Positions 8,315 through 17,991 of a stretch of DNA of 45,755 bases are shown here, piece by piece. The notes beneath the pieces were generated by a model. That model saw only the letters and a list, made by a program, of their open reading frames with translations. It made no database searches and was not told the DNA's origin. This stretch comes from Gammaproteobacteria bacterium (GTDB taxonomy: Bacteria > Pseudomonadota > Gammaproteobacteria > Burkholderiales > Nitrosomonadaceae): the NCBI GenBank assembly GCA_030431985.1, contig JAUIIB010000022.1, positions 1-45,755 of the forward strand, given 5' to 3'. The stretch's first letter is position 1. Every line of letters begins with the position of its first letter. The translations under genes were made by a program, and so were the position numbers.

Positions 8315-8977
8315 ATGAGAATCCTGTATCTTCTTGCTGTAACTTGTGTAATGACTTTATCTGTTAGGACGGTTTTAGCGCAATCCATTTCCTACCAAGG
8401 TTTTGAGTGTTTAAGCACTTTTGATACCAGTGATCCGACACCGTCTGCGGTGCGTGTGGAAAGCCAATTTGAGGTTATTGAAATACTTGACCGCGGCATG
8501 GTTCGCTTAAGTTTGTCCGGTGGTTTGCCAAGATTTGTCGATAGCAATCAGGATATATGTATCGACAGTGTCACATCAATAGGCTTTGAAGGTGTACCAG
8601 AGGTGGCTGGATCGCAGGGTTTGCCCGTAAGGCTAGAGCGCATTGATGCTATAGGTTATTTTAACGGCCGGGACCTGGTTGTTACTGTGAATTCAATCTT
8701 TACGGATTTGAGTGCATCGCGAGGTACATTTTCTTCATTCACGACTAGTCGTGTTCAGCCCATATCCAATACGCTGTTTTTTGATTACAATGAACCAACT
8801 ACCTCATTTATTCTCAGAAAAGCGATTCATAATAAAGGCTTTGTTCAGACCAGCGGGTCAACATCTACATTTCCATTTATTGAAACTATTGTGCCTTCCT
8901 TTGACGAGTCAGGCGTAATCGGGGTGCCGCAGATACTTACACCTCCAGATGAAATTAGATATCGTCTAAATAATTAA
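8315..8977 (+). CDS. Secreted protein of unknown function
   Basis: I do not recognise this 220-residue protein. Residues 1-22 form a clear signal peptide ending VLAQ. The mature part is rich in beta-prone residues and contains two cysteines, C32 and C82, which could form a disulfide. There is no lipobox, membrane segment or known motif. GGGAGTG precedes the ATG by about 7 bases. The stop codon region overlaps the 3' end of the convergent flgL by four bases, leaving no room for a terminator between them. Confidence 0.7.
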   Translation: MRILYLLAVTCVMTLSVRTVLAQSISYQGFECLSTFDTSDPTPSAVRVESQFEVIEILDRGMVRLSLSGGLPRFVDSNQDICIDSVTSIGFEGVPEVAGSQGLPVRLERIDAIGYFNGRDLVVTVNSIFTDLSASRGTFSSFTTSRVQPISNTLFFDYNEPTTSFILRKAIHNKGFVQTSGSTSTFPFIETIVPSFDESGVIGVPQILTPPDEIRYRLNN

Positions 8978-10182
8978 ATGAAATTAAAAAGTGATAAACC
9001 TGTAATTGAAACGAATGATCGTTGTGCGGCTTCCAGATAAACTTGTTGCCTATTCAGATCCGAAATAGCTTCAGCAAGATCTACGTCCTGTAATTCTGAG
9101 AGTCTTTGTTCGTATTGAATTTCGAGATCGCTACCCACTGCATCCAGGGCTTCTATTTCCTGTAATCTGGAGCCGACTGATGCTTGTGTAGTTAAGATCT
9201 GTTCTAGATTGTTATCGAGATTAAGTAAAGCAGTATTCAGGCTGTTGGTTAGTCGTGAACCGCCAGGTTGGCCACTGGCAGGGGTTTCTAGTGCTGTAAT
9301 TAAATCTCCGACTGTTTTAAATATGCTTTGGTGAGTACTTGGTGAGACTGTGAAAATATCGCCGTTCGCTGGTTCACCAGTAATATTAAACTGTAGGCCG
9401 TCAAAGTTAATTGAATTGGTGTTGGAAAATGAATTGCCAGTGGACAGTGTGGTGCCGGTAGTGGTGTTGACTATGTCATATGTAGTAACGCCTGCTGCGA
9501 CAGTAAATGTGATTTCGTAATTTTGTCCGGTCAGGCTGGCAGGTGCGGTAACCGACCCTGCATTTATTATGCCGGTACCCGTATTTGTTGCATTTGCAGC
9601 TGTAGCAAAAATACCATTACCATTTCTGATACGCTCAAAAATATCTGTTCCTGAATTGCTGACAGCGATCTGTCGTGTTGGGCCTATCTGGTTTAGGCGT
9701 AACCCTTGATCGCCGTTGTACTGAACATTTAATCCTTGATTAGTGAATGGCTGTGTACTTTCTTGATATCCCGAGAACAGATAACGTCCCGCTCCGTCTG
9801 TAGTATTTGCCTGCCCGAGAAGTGCCTCAAAACGTCCGCGTAATTCAGTAGCCAGGCTTTTTCTGTCGTTATCGGTAAGTGCAGAGTTGCCTGCATTGAT
9901 GATAACTTGACGCATATCCTGCAGATTTAATGTGACATTTTTTAAAGTCGTTTCAACCAGTCCCAAGGACGATAGCGCATGGTCACGGTTCACAGAATAC
10001 TGTGAATTTATCGATGCAGCTTGCTTAACATTGAGTGCCTGCGCTGAAGCAATCGGATCATCTGCTGGAGTTAGAATACGTCTGCCAGTCGATATTTGTT
10101 GTTGTGTATTGATTAAGGCATTTTGTTTTTGCAGGATAGCCAACGTGCCAGATTCGTAAATTATATTCGTACTGAGTCGCAT
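8974..10182 (-). CDS. flgL: Flagellar hook-filament junction protein FlgL (HAP3)
   Basis: FlgL caps the junction between hook and filament together with FlgK. The 402-residue protein has the flagellin-like N-terminus MRLSTNIIYESG with the helix QISTGRRILTPADDPIASAQ, and the C-terminal helix EIQYEQRLSELQDVDLAEA followed by VYLEAAQRSFVSI. The middle (about 140-290) is a variable, Thr/Gly-rich domain. It is the last gene of the flgBCDEFGHIJKL string, 23 bases after flgK. Confidence 0.95.
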   Translation of the reverse strand: MRLSTNIIYESGTLAILQKQNALINTQQQISTGRRILTPADDPIASAQALNVKQAASINSQYSVNRDHALSSLGLVETTLKNVTLNLQDMRQVIINAGNSALTDNDRKSLATELRGRFEALLGQANTTDGAGRYLFSGYQESTQPFTNQGLNVQYNGDQGLRLNQIGPTRQIAVSNSGTDIFERIRNGNGIFATAANATNTGTGIINAGSVTAPASLTGQNYEITFTVAAGVTTYDIVNTTTGTTLSTGNSFSNTNSINFDGLQFNITGEPANGDIFTVSPSTHQSIFKTVGDLITALETPASGQPGGSRLTNSLNTALLNLDNNLEQILTTQASVGSRLQEIEALDAVGSDLEIQYEQRLSELQDVDLAEAISDLNRQQVYLEAAQRSFVSITGLSLFNFI

Positions 10183-10205
10183 ATTTTATTCCTTCACAAA
10201 AATTT

Positions 10206-12119
10206 CTAGCCAATGCGCAAGATAGAGTCAAACAAGGTGTTGCTGATTTCGATGACTTTGCTTGAAGCCTGGAATGCTTGCTGATAGCGTAACAGGTTAG
10301 CTGCTTCTTCGTCTAAATTAACGCCAGAAATAGCTTGGCGAGAGTGTTCAGTTTGTGTAACAAGATTGGCCTGTGCCTTACTGGTGACTTCTAATTCCCG
10401 GGTTTTATTTCCGATTAGACTGACCATTTGGCTGTAAGCTTCCTGGTAAGATGCGGTGCTGCCGATTGTGGTTTTTTGTGTTTGAAGATTAGCCAATAGT
10501 AACGCGTTGCGATTATCAGCACTGCCATTGTTATTTGGTTCAATAGTGAAAACATCCCCTGCAGCAGGTTGTCCATTTATTTGGACGGTCCAGCCGTTAA
10601 AACTGATATCTGCACCCTCGGTGTAAACTTGGTTGTTTGCCGGTAATCCGGTGCCTGTTCCAGTCACATCAAATTGCCCATCGTAAGGGGAGTGAAAGGT
10701 GATAGTAACCGGTTGTTGTAAATTTGGATCCAATGGGAGAGGATTAATGCTGCCTTGGCTGATTGTTGCATTCCCGGTGTTCGTGAGTGTCGATGTCGTG
10801 CGAATTGGAGCCGCTGCAGCAATTTTTGCCGTATCGGTGATATTAACGGAGATGTCTTTAGCGCTGTTAATTGTAGGTTGAATCAAAAACCTTTCGTTCG
10901 CATTAATAGTTGCTGACGTAATACTTAGGCCATCCAGGATCAACGGTGATCCGACGGTTGGCACTACCGCGGTACTGACAGAATGATTGTCAGACAAGCG
11001 GGTTAATGTGTAGTTTGCGCCATCATATGAAAAACGATAATCACTGGTTGTCAAATTGTCAACATCGCTGATTTCAGCTGTAATGCTCGATGCCGGGCTG
11101 TTGTTCGCAAAAGAATAAACCTGGGGTTGGGATATGGAGAAAAAGTCAGTGCCCAAATCACCATTCAGGTCAAGTCCAAGGTGGTGCTGATCATTGAATG
11201 TTTGTGCAAGATTAATCGCAATACGTCCCAGTGAATTCTGTGCGGTTTTTAGTGAATCACTGCGAAAATCCAGAATTCCGCCCAAACTTCCACCATGGAT
11301 TTGGGTTTCAGGCAGAAATACCGTGTTGTTGCCACTGACAAGTCCGATAGTAATTTCTTGAGGATTTTCAGGAGAGGTTAATGCCTGAAGTGTCATGGAT
11401 TGCTTGCCGACTACAAGAGATTGACCTGAGCCGATAAAGATATTTGCGGTATTGTCATCCTGTTTGACGACATTGGTATTAACCAGCTTACTTAATTGAC
11501 TAATCAATTCATCCCGTTGATCCAGTAGATCATTTGCTGGATGACCTCCAGCTGAACCTTCAGCAAGCAGAATATTTTGATTGAGTTCGGCAATCTGTTT
11601 TGCTAATGAATTAATCTCACTAACACTGCTTTCAATTGCTGCATTGACACCTTGATGCATTTCAGTCAATCGCTGATCCAAGTTATGAAATCGTGAAACC
11701 AACGCTTGTGCACCGCTGATCATTGCTTGACGGGAAGGAACCGATGACGGGTTTGCAGCGACATCGTTCACGCCGCTAAAGAAATCTTGAAGAGCGGGAG
11801 ATAATCCAGAGACTGGATCGGCTAATAAATTGTCAATTTGCTTAATCTGATTGTAATGACTATCCAACTGACTGCTCTGAGTCTGTGCTTGTAGCAGTTG
11901 TGTTGTTAAAAATTGATCATAAATACGCTGTACGGTCGTGACATTAACGCCACGGCCAATAAATCCATCTCCTGTAGACTGAGGTATGGTTGTGCTTTGA
12001 ATAACACGCTGGCGCGTATAGCCGGGAGTGTCGGCGTTGGCAATATTATGGCCTGTCGTTTGCAGATTGGCTCGTGCTGCATGTAAACCTGAAATGCCTG
12101 CGTTTAAAATGTTTCCCAT
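10206..12119 (-). CDS. flgK: Flagellar hook-associated protein FlgK (HAP1)
   Basis: FlgK is the first hook-filament junction protein. The 637-residue protein shows the rod/hook N-terminal signature GHNIANADTPGYTRQRV at about residues 27-43, coiled-coil helices, a large variable middle domain with beta repeats, and the C-terminal SGVNLDEEAANLLRYQQAFQ with ASSKVIEISNTLFDSIL. These ends pack as the D0 domain. It starts 69 bases after flgJ. A sigma-28-like sequence in that gap suggests separate late expression with flgL. Confidence 0.96.
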   Translation of the reverse strand: MGNILNAGISGLHAARANLQTTGHNIANADTPGYTRQRVIQSTTIPQSTGDGFIGRGVNVTTVQRIYDQFLTTQLLQAQTQSSQLDSHYNQIKQIDNLLADPVSGLSPALQDFFSGVNDVAANPSSVPSRQAMISGAQALVSRFHNLDQRLTEMHQGVNAAIESSVSEINSLAKQIAELNQNILLAEGSAGGHPANDLLDQRDELISQLSKLVNTNVVKQDDNTANIFIGSGQSLVVGKQSMTLQALTSPENPQEITIGLVSGNNTVFLPETQIHGGSLGGILDFRSDSLKTAQNSLGRIAINLAQTFNDQHHLGLDLNGDLGTDFFSISQPQVYSFANNSPASSITAEISDVDNLTTSDYRFSYDGANYTLTRLSDNHSVSTAVVPTVGSPLILDGLSITSATINANERFLIQPTINSAKDISVNITDTAKIAAAAPIRTTSTLTNTGNATISQGSINPLPLDPNLQQPVTITFHSPYDGQFDVTGTGTGLPANNQVYTEGADISFNGWTVQINGQPAAGDVFTIEPNNNGSADNRNALLLANLQTQKTTIGSTASYQEAYSQMVSLIGNKTRELEVTSKAQANLVTQTEHSRQAISGVNLDEEAANLLRYQQAFQASSKVIEISNTLFDSILRIG

Positions 12120-12165
12120 CAGTGTTTTCGATTATTAAAAATTTATAAAAGACTGTTTAATAGTT

Positions 12166-12193
12166 GATACGGCATAGATGGTAAGAAGTTAAA
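12166..12193 (-). promoter_or_regulatory. Possible sigma-28 (FliA) promoter for flgKL
   Basis: On the minus strand TTTAAC (12193-12188) is followed by 15 bases and GCCGTATC (12173-12166). The sigma-28 consensus is TAAA, 15 bases, GCCGATAA. The -35 part is imperfect and the second half of the -10 box diverges, but the GCCG core and the spacing are right. It would start transcription about 40 bases before flgK. flgKL often have such a late promoter. Confidence 0.35.
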
Positions 12194-13238
12194 TAGATTC
12201 CTGATTCTCTAAACTAGGCTGATTCAAGATACGCATGAGCTTATTCGCATATTGTGGGTCTGTGGCATAGCCAGCCTGCTGCAGACCGTAAGCAAACTCT
12301 GTGGCATTTTGTGCACTTAATACATTTGCATACCGTGGATTATTGGATAACAAATTCACATAGTCACGGAATCCTTCTTCATACGAACTGTATGCACGGA
12401 ATTTTTCGACTGTTTTTTGTGGCATGCCATTGATGTATTCGGTAGTTACAGTTTCAATTGTTTTTCCTTTCCAGTTGTCGCTGGCTTTAATACCAAACAA
12501 ATTATGGCTTGGAGAGCTATCCGGGTAGCGTATTTCATGTTTTCCCCAACCGCTTTCAAGTGCAGCTTGTGCAAGCATGAAATGGGCTGGAATACCGGAG
12601 GCCTTAGCAGCATTACTGGCGTGTGGCAGGAGTGTGTTAATAAAATCTGTTGCGATATTCGAAGTCTGAGTTGTGGACGAGTTGTTTAATTCAATGTCTT
12701 CCACAACGGATTCTAGTTCAGGGTGAATAGGCCAGAGTGTGGTCGATTTGTCGGAGTTGGGCGCTGACAGGTTTGTAGCTGTCTCAGGAGTTAATTCGGG
12801 TTTTGAATGATGGTTTGAATCTGGTAGTCCAGCATCTTCTTTTATTTGATGGGCGTGTACTTCAATATTAGGATTTGATGGCATGTCATGCGATTCATGG
12901 CGCATATCTGATTGTAAAGGTTGCTCTAAATGATTATACGTACGGGTCAGTTGTTCAACCATCATGTCGGCTAAACCGACGCCTTTTGCAGACAAGTTCT
13001 GGGCTAGCTGCTGGTCGTACATTTCTGTATAGAACCGGGTTTGATGGGTGTCAAATAAGCCACTTTTAAGTGTTGCATCGCGCATGCTTTTGACGAGTAT
13101 TTGTAAAAACAGCGCTTCGAATTGTTTGGCGGCTTCGTGCAGCGCTTTTTTTGAATCTTGCTTTGACAGCAGATGTAAGCCATTTATGCTTTTGCTGTCA
13201 ATTGCCAGCTTATTAATTAAATCAGGTGAATTCATCAT
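12189..13238 (-). CDS. flgJ: FlgJ: rod scaffold plus peptidoglycan hydrolase
   Basis: FlgJ helps assemble the rod and opens the peptidoglycan. The 349-residue protein has the usual two domains. The rod-binding N-domain is at about residues 25-100 (AAKQFEALFLQILVKSMRDA and LSAKGVGLADMMVEQL). A poorly conserved acidic linker covers about 105-190. The glucosaminidase/muramidase domain runs from about 197 to the end, with the likely catalytic Glu228 in LAQAALESGWGKHEI. The dual-domain form is typical of beta- and gammaproteobacteria. Two consecutive ATG codons begin the frame; the first is used. flgI lies 13 bases upstream. Confidence 0.95.
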   Translation of the reverse strand: MMNSPDLINKLAIDSKSINGLHLLSKQDSKKALHEAAKQFEALFLQILVKSMRDATLKSGLFDTHQTRFYTEMYDQQLAQNLSAKGVGLADMMVEQLTRTYNHLEQPLQSDMRHESHDMPSNPNIEVHAHQIKEDAGLPDSNHHSKPELTPETATNLSAPNSDKSTTLWPIHPELESVVEDIELNNSSTTQTSNIATDFINTLLPHASNAAKASGIPAHFMLAQAALESGWGKHEIRYPDSSPSHNLFGIKASDNWKGKTIETVTTEYINGMPQKTVEKFRAYSSYEEGFRDYVNLLSNNPRYANVLSAQNATEFAYGLQQAGYATDPQYANKLMRILNQPSLENQESI

Positions 13239-13251
13239 GATCGTCTTGGTA

Positions 13252-14382
13252 TTAGATAATTTCTAATTCAGCGCGTAATGAGCCTGCAGCTTTTAAAGCT
13301 TGTAGTATCGACAAAAGATCCTGGGTTGTTGCGCCAATTGCGGTAAGTGCTTTAACAACTTCACCCAGATCCGCTCCGCTAGGAAGCAACATTAGATTGC
13401 CTTCATCGCTGCGAATTTCAACTTGAGCGCGTTGGGTAACGACAGTTTCGCCACGCTCGGCAAACGGCCCTGGTTGACTAATAATAGGTTCGTTGTTGAT
13501 GATAATAGACAGGTTGCCGTGTGCTATAGCGCTTGACTCCAATGTTACAGCCTGATTCATGGCTACAGAGCCTGTGCGTGAATTGACGATAACTTTGGCG
13601 GCATCTTTAGCTGGCATGATATCCAGGCTTTCAATTTGAGAGATAAACATGACGCGCTGGCTATTATCAAGTGGTGCTCTGACCCGGACTGACCGGCCAT
13701 CAATTGCGCTTGCAGAGTTTGGTGAAAACTTATTAATAGCTTCTACAATGCGTTTTACCGTTGTGAAATTGGTAGAATTGAGTTCAAGGTTGATGTATTC
13801 GTTTTGTCCAATTGTTGCGGGAACGGCGCGTTCAACAATGGCGCCATCAGTGATTCTGCCAGCATTCAGATGGTTGACCTGTACGCTGCTTCCAGCGGCG
13901 GCGGCACCTGCGCCGCCAACCAGTATATTGCCTTGAGCTAGGGCATATACTTGATTGTCAATGCCTTTCAATGGCGTCATTAATAGAGTTCCACCACGAA
14001 GACTTTTAGCATTACCCATTGATGAAACTGTGACGTCTATGGTTTGGCCAGGTCTTGCAAAAGCTGGCAGGGTCGCTGTAACCATAACCGCTGCGACATT
14101 ACGTAATTGCAGGTTAGTGCCGGGTGGCAGATTGATACCCAATTGGCCGAGCATGCTCACAATACTTTGAACGGTAAAGGGCGTCTGTGTTGTTTGGTCA
14201 CCGCTACCATCAAGTCCTACTACCAAACCATATCCGATGAGCTGATTATTGCGTACCCCTTGGATACTGGACAAATCTTTAATTCGTTCGGCATGGCAGA
14301 GTGCCGACATCAATAATGTGATCACAACAAATACGAAAAATTTTTTGAAATCAAGTGTGTGAATTTTGCGTTGATTTGTCAT
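13252..14382 (-). CDS. flgI: Flagellar P-ring protein FlgI
   Basis: FlgI forms the periplasmic P-ring around the rod. From the ATG at 14382 it is 376 residues, beginning [16 protein letters not shown] with a signal peptide ending [14 protein letters not shown]. Conserved strings are [20 protein letters not shown], the motif [20 protein letters not shown] and the C-terminal [20 protein letters not shown]. The frame stays open to an ATG at 14436 inside flgH, but that extension would put 18 extra residues before the signal peptide and has no better ribosome site. The chosen start lies 14 bases after flgH. Confidence 0.93.
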   Translation of the reverse strand: MTNQRKIHTLDFKKFFVFVVITLLMSALCHAERIKDLSSIQGVRNNQLIGYGLVVGLDGSGDQTTQTPFTVQSIVSMLGQLGINLPPGTNLQLRNVAAVMVTATLPAFARPGQTIDVTVSSMGNAKSLRGGTLLMTPLKGIDNQVYALAQGNILVGGAGAAAAGSSVQVNHLNAGRITDGAIVERAVPATIGQNEYINLELNSTNFTTVKRIVEAINKFSPNSASAIDGRSVRVRAPLDNSQRVMFISQIESLDIMPAKDAAKVIVNSRTGSVAMNQAVTLESSAIAHGNLSIIINNEPIISQPGPFAERGETVVTQRAQVEIRSDEGNLMLLPSGADLGEVVKALTAIGATTQDLLSILQALKAAGSLRAELEII

Positions 14383-14396
14383 CGTATTTAACCAAC

Positions 14397-15101
14397 TTAA
14401 AAGGGTAAGATGTTGAGAAAGAAACGTGACAACCATCCAATGGTCTGAGCCTCATCAACATAACCGTTGGCGCGGTATTCAATACGCGCATCGGCAATTT
14501 GTACGGAGGAGACAGTATTATTGTTAACGTGGATTGGGTTAATAACACCGGATAGCCGGATGAATTCTTGACCGCGGTTGATTCCAATTTGTTTTTCTCC
14601 ACTAACCAATAGATTGCCATTTGGCAATACTTCGATCACAGTAACTGTGATCGTACCGGTAAAATCATTATTGCTGGAGCTTGCACCTTTGCCGTCAAAT
14701 GTATTTCCTGATGATGCCTCAAACTCTGTACCTCCGAGAAAATCCAGTGGTATCCCCAGAATGGCGGTTGGTATCGAAAAGTCGATACTTCCGGAACGGT
14801 CGACGTTGCTGCCGGATTGTTTGCTGGCATTGGTACGTTCGTTTAATGTGACGATAATGGTGTCGCCAATATTACGGGCGCGCCGGTCTTCAAAGAGTGG
14901 TGTATAACGCATGCCCGGGGTATAGCTGATGCTTTGGAAGATGCCGCCGTTCGTTTCTGCAACTTGAGTGGGATGCAGAGGTCGTGCTGTTGTCGGTTGA
15001 GGATTTTGTGTGGATGAAATCATCGCGCAACCTGAAGACAAAAATATGACTAGCGGCACAAATAAACTTATGCACTTTTTAAGTAGCTGGATTAATATCA
15101 T
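14397..15101 (-). CDS. flgH: Flagellar L-ring lipoprotein FlgH
   Basis: FlgH forms the outer-membrane L-ring. It is a 234-residue lipoprotein: [10 protein letters not shown] leads a hydrophobic segment ending LSSGC, with lipid-bearing Cys25. Family strings are [28 protein letters not shown] and the C-terminal [24 protein letters not shown] chose the ATG at 15101, which has TTGAGAG 6-11 bases upstream, over a TTG at 15113. It sits between flgG and flgI. Confidence 0.94.
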   Translation of the reverse strand: MILIQLLKKCISLFVPLVIFLSSGCAMISSTQNPQPTTARPLHPTQVAETNGGIFQSISYTPGMRYTPLFEDRRARNIGDTIIVTLNERTNASKQSGSNVDRSGSIDFSIPTAILGIPLDFLGGTEFEASSGNTFDGKGASSSNNDFTGTITVTVIEVLPNGNLLVSGEKQIGINRGQEFIRLSGVINPIHVNNNTVSSVQIADARIEYRANGYVDEAQTIGWLSRFFLNILPF

Positions 15102-15124
15102 ATAATCTCTCAACGCTTAATCGC

Positions 15125-15907
15125 CTATAGTTGTGTTAGTCGTTGTAGCATCTGGTCAGATGTTTCAATTGACCTGGAGTTAATTTCGTAGGCGCGTTGT
15201 GTTTGAATCATGCCCACGAGTTCTTCTACTACATTTACATTTGAAGTTTCGACAAACCCTTGATTTAATAATCCTAAACCGTTGGTTCCGGGGGCGTTGG
15301 GGTTTGCAACGCCGCTGGATGCTGTAGGTAAGTAGAGGTTTTCACCAATTTTTTGTAAACCGGCCGGATTAATAAAATTTGCCAGTTGAATGTTGCCGAC
15401 TTGTATGGGTGTAGCAGATCCGGGCACTACTGCTGAGACTGTTCCGTCACGTCCAATAGTGATGCTAAGGGTATTGGGTGGAATCGTAACAGATGGTTGC
15501 ATAACGTAACCACTTGATGTGACAAACTGTCCATTGATGTCAGATTGGAATGCGCCATCTCGGGTATAAGCAGTTGTGCCATCAGGCATTAATACCTGAA
15601 AGAAGCCTTCTCCCTGTATGGCGATATCACGCGAATTTCCGGTTTGTTGTAAGTTTCCCTGGATAAAAATGTTTTCTGTAGCAACGGGGCGAACACCAGC
15701 CCCAAGCTGTAAGCCAGACGGTAGCTGCGTTTGTTGTGAGGAACGTGCACCGGGCTGACGAAGCGTTTGATAGAGTAAATCTTCAAAAACTGCACGCGCG
15801 CGTTTGAAACCGTTGGTGCTGACATTAGCCAGATTATTGGAGATGACGTCCATTTTAGTTTGCTGCGCGTCAAGTCCTGTTTTAGAAATCCATAATGAAC
15901 GTATCAT
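15125..15907 (-). CDS. flgG: Distal rod protein FlgG
   Basis: FlgG builds the distal rod. The 260-residue length is normal. The N-terminal signature is [20 protein letters not shown] with [20 protein letters not shown]; the C-terminus has [20 protein letters not shown] and [19 protein letters not shown]. The central [20 protein letters not shown] is the usual FlgG core. It follows flgF after 48 bases and precedes flgH by 23. Confidence 0.97.
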   Translation of the reverse strand: MIRSLWISKTGLDAQQTKMDVISNNLANVSTNGFKRARAVFEDLLYQTLRQPGARSSQQTQLPSGLQLGAGVRPVATENIFIQGNLQQTGNSRDIAIQGEGFFQVLMPDGTTAYTRDGAFQSDINGQFVTSSGYVMQPSVTIPPNTLSITIGRDGTVSAVVPGSATPIQVGNIQLANFINPAGLQKIGENLYLPTASSGVANPNAPGTNGLGLLNQGFVETSNVNVVEELVGMIQTQRAYEINSRSIETSDQMLQRLTQL

Positions 15908-15955
15908 AGCGTACTCCGGTAATAATCTATTTGATGATTTGTTATTTAATCTGTT

Positions 15956-16699
15956 TTATGCTCTTATCACCATAATTTCACTGGCCTGTTGCGCATTACG
16001 TTCCGCGCTTTCAAGGACTTTCATATGCATATCAAATTGACGTGCCAGTGCGATCATGCTGACCATCTCATGTACCAGATTGACATTACTGCTTTCCAGT
16101 GCACCTGAGATCAAAGTAACATCGGCGTCTGGTAATGGGGTTGTACCATCCTTCATTCGGAATAGACCGTCCGGGCCTTTCTCAAGCAGCTGTTCTGGAG
16201 GATTTACAAGCTTAATACGTCCTACAGAGGCAACAGTATTCGGTAGCGGTGTAATCGGAACAGCCGATACCGTGCCGTCTTTGGCAATCGTGATGCGGTT
16301 ATTTTCGGGTAGCGAAATAACTCCAGCGTCGCCTTTTATGTTTAACCCGTTATGGGTTTGTAAAATACCGTTTGCACTGATCTGCAGATTACCGTCACGG
16401 GTATAAGCCTCTGTGCCATCGGGTAATTGAACGGTAATCCAGCCCGATCCGCGGATCGCAACGTCGAGATGCCGGTCAGTCTGTTGAATCGGCCCAGGTG
16501 AGAAATCTGCGCCGGTCGTTGAGTCAACGACGAAAGCGCGGGTGGGTAAACCGTCACCATAAACCGGGACGGCGCGGAAAGCGTCTGTTTCTGCGCGATA
16601 GCCCGTGGTAGACGCGTTGGCCAGATTATGTGAGACTGTTGCCTGCTGATTCAGAGCATGTACTGCACCGGTCATCGCGGTGTAAATAAGCCGATCCAT
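15956..16699 (-). CDS. flgF: Proximal rod protein FlgF
   Basis: FlgF is one of the proximal rod proteins. The 247-residue protein starts MDRLIYTAMTGAVHALNQQA and has SHNLANASTTGYRAETDAF, a degenerate form of the rod/hook signature typical of FlgF. The core is GSGWITVQLPDGTEAYTRDG and the end is VNLVHEMVSMIALARQFDMH with KVLESAERNAQQAS. It lies 19 bases after flgE in the operon. Confidence 0.96.
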   Translation of the reverse strand: MDRLIYTAMTGAVHALNQQATVSHNLANASTTGYRAETDAFRAVPVYGDGLPTRAFVVDSTTGADFSPGPIQQTDRHLDVAIRGSGWITVQLPDGTEAYTRDGNLQISANGILQTHNGLNIKGDAGVISLPENNRITIAKDGTVSAVPITPLPNTVASVGRIKLVNPPEQLLEKGPDGLFRMKDGTTPLPDADVTLISGALESSNVNLVHEMVSMIALARQFDMHMKVLESAERNAQQASEIMVIRA

Positions 16700-16718
16700 G
16701 ATATCTACCTATTATTAA

Positions 16719-17981
16719 TTAAAGGTTAACCAGTGTTTGTAGAATGGCATCCTGCGTTTCAATAGTCTTAGCATTTGCCTGATAAGACCGCTGCATGGTA
16801 ATCAGATTGACAAGTTCAGTAGTCAAATCAACATTTGAATCCTCAACTGCGGAGGATTGCAACAAACCCATTGTCCCAGTTCCTGGGGAGCCGACCAAAG
16901 GTTGGCCGGATGTATTAGATTCTATCCACTGGTTGTCTCCAATCGGTGTTAACCCTTGTGGATTAGCAAAATTGGCTAAAACAATTTGCCCAAGTGTACG
17001 AGACTCTCCGTTAGAGTAATTGCCGCTGAGAAAACCTTCTCCATCTATGGAAAAACCCGCAAGTGATCCTGAAGAATAACCATCCTGACTCAGGGCATTG
17101 ACACCAAAGTTGGTGCCGAATTGAGTTGTGCCTGACAAATCTAGCGTGAAATCTAAAGGTGAAGTTGCGCCTAAAGTAGGGTTGAGTGTAGCGAGATCAA
17201 CTGATACTGCAATAGGCGCAGCTGGCGCTGTCAAATTGCCACTGGTGTCAAAAGTAACAGCCTCTGAGCCACCGCCGTTTAGTGTAACTCCGACTGGCGT
17301 GCCGGTAGGCGTTGTTTGTCCATCTATGGTAGCAAACATATCCCAGGCATTTGCGTTATTTTTTTGAAAATATATGGAAAGAACATGCGCATTACCCAGG
17401 CTGTCAAATATGGTACCTGAGGTTGTGCCATTATATGTGGATGGATCGGTTGCGTTAAAAGCCGGCAGCGGTGCTGGGACTGTTGTACGTGAGTCCAGAT
17501 TTAATTCGGCGCTAAAGGCCGTGGTGGGCTGGGGTGATAGTGCAGCCGTTGATACTCTTAAATTCACAGGATTTGTTGGTTGAATACTGCCATTGTTATC
17601 GACAGTGTACCCTGTTAAATTTAAATCGTTGTTGTTAACGATAAAACCATTAGAGTCGAGATGGAACTGGCCATTACGACTGTAGGTGATTGCACCATTA
17701 TCGCTCATGCGGAAAAATCCATTACCGTTTACTGCAATGTCCAGTGGATTGCTGGTCGGCGTGATTGTGCCTTGAGTGAATTCTTGAGCAACTTCGGCGA
17801 CTCTAGCGCCAATGCCGATATTATTACCAGTTGCACCAGATAATGAATTGGCATAAAGATCCGCAAATTGTGCCTCTGCTTGTTTAAATCCGACAGTGTT
17901 GGTATTGGCAATATTGTTGCCAATGACGTCAAGACTTTGTGATGTAACATTAAGCCCACTTAATCCATGTTGAAAGCTCAT
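16719..17981 (-). CDS. flgE: Flagellar hook protein FlgE
   Basis: FlgE polymerises into the hook. From the ATG at 17981 it is 420 residues, starting MSFQHGLSGLNVTSQSLDVI with GNNIANTNTVGFKQAEAQF, the hook/rod signature. The C-terminus is VDLTTELVNLITMQRSYQAN with AKTIETQDAILQTLVNL. The reading frame is open upstream to 18272, but those 97 residues are out-of-frame flgD sequence, while GGAGAAACTC directly precedes the chosen ATG. The middle region is variable. flgD ends 10 bases upstream. Confidence 0.97.
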   Translation of the reverse strand: MSFQHGLSGLNVTSQSLDVIGNNIANTNTVGFKQAEAQFADLYANSLSGATGNNIGIGARVAEVAQEFTQGTITPTSNPLDIAVNGNGFFRMSDNGAITYSRNGQFHLDSNGFIVNNNDLNLTGYTVDNNGSIQPTNPVNLRVSTAALSPQPTTAFSAELNLDSRTTVPAPLPAFNATDPSTYNGTTSGTIFDSLGNAHVLSIYFQKNNANAWDMFATIDGQTTPTGTPVGVTLNGGGSEAVTFDTSGNLTAPAAPIAVSVDLATLNPTLGATSPLDFTLDLSGTTQFGTNFGVNALSQDGYSSGSLAGFSIDGEGFLSGNYSNGESRTLGQIVLANFANPQGLTPIGDNQWIESNTSGQPLVGSPGTGTMGLLQSSAVEDSNVDLTTELVNLITMQRSYQANAKTIETQDAILQTLVNL

Positions 17982-17991
17982 GAGTTTCTCC

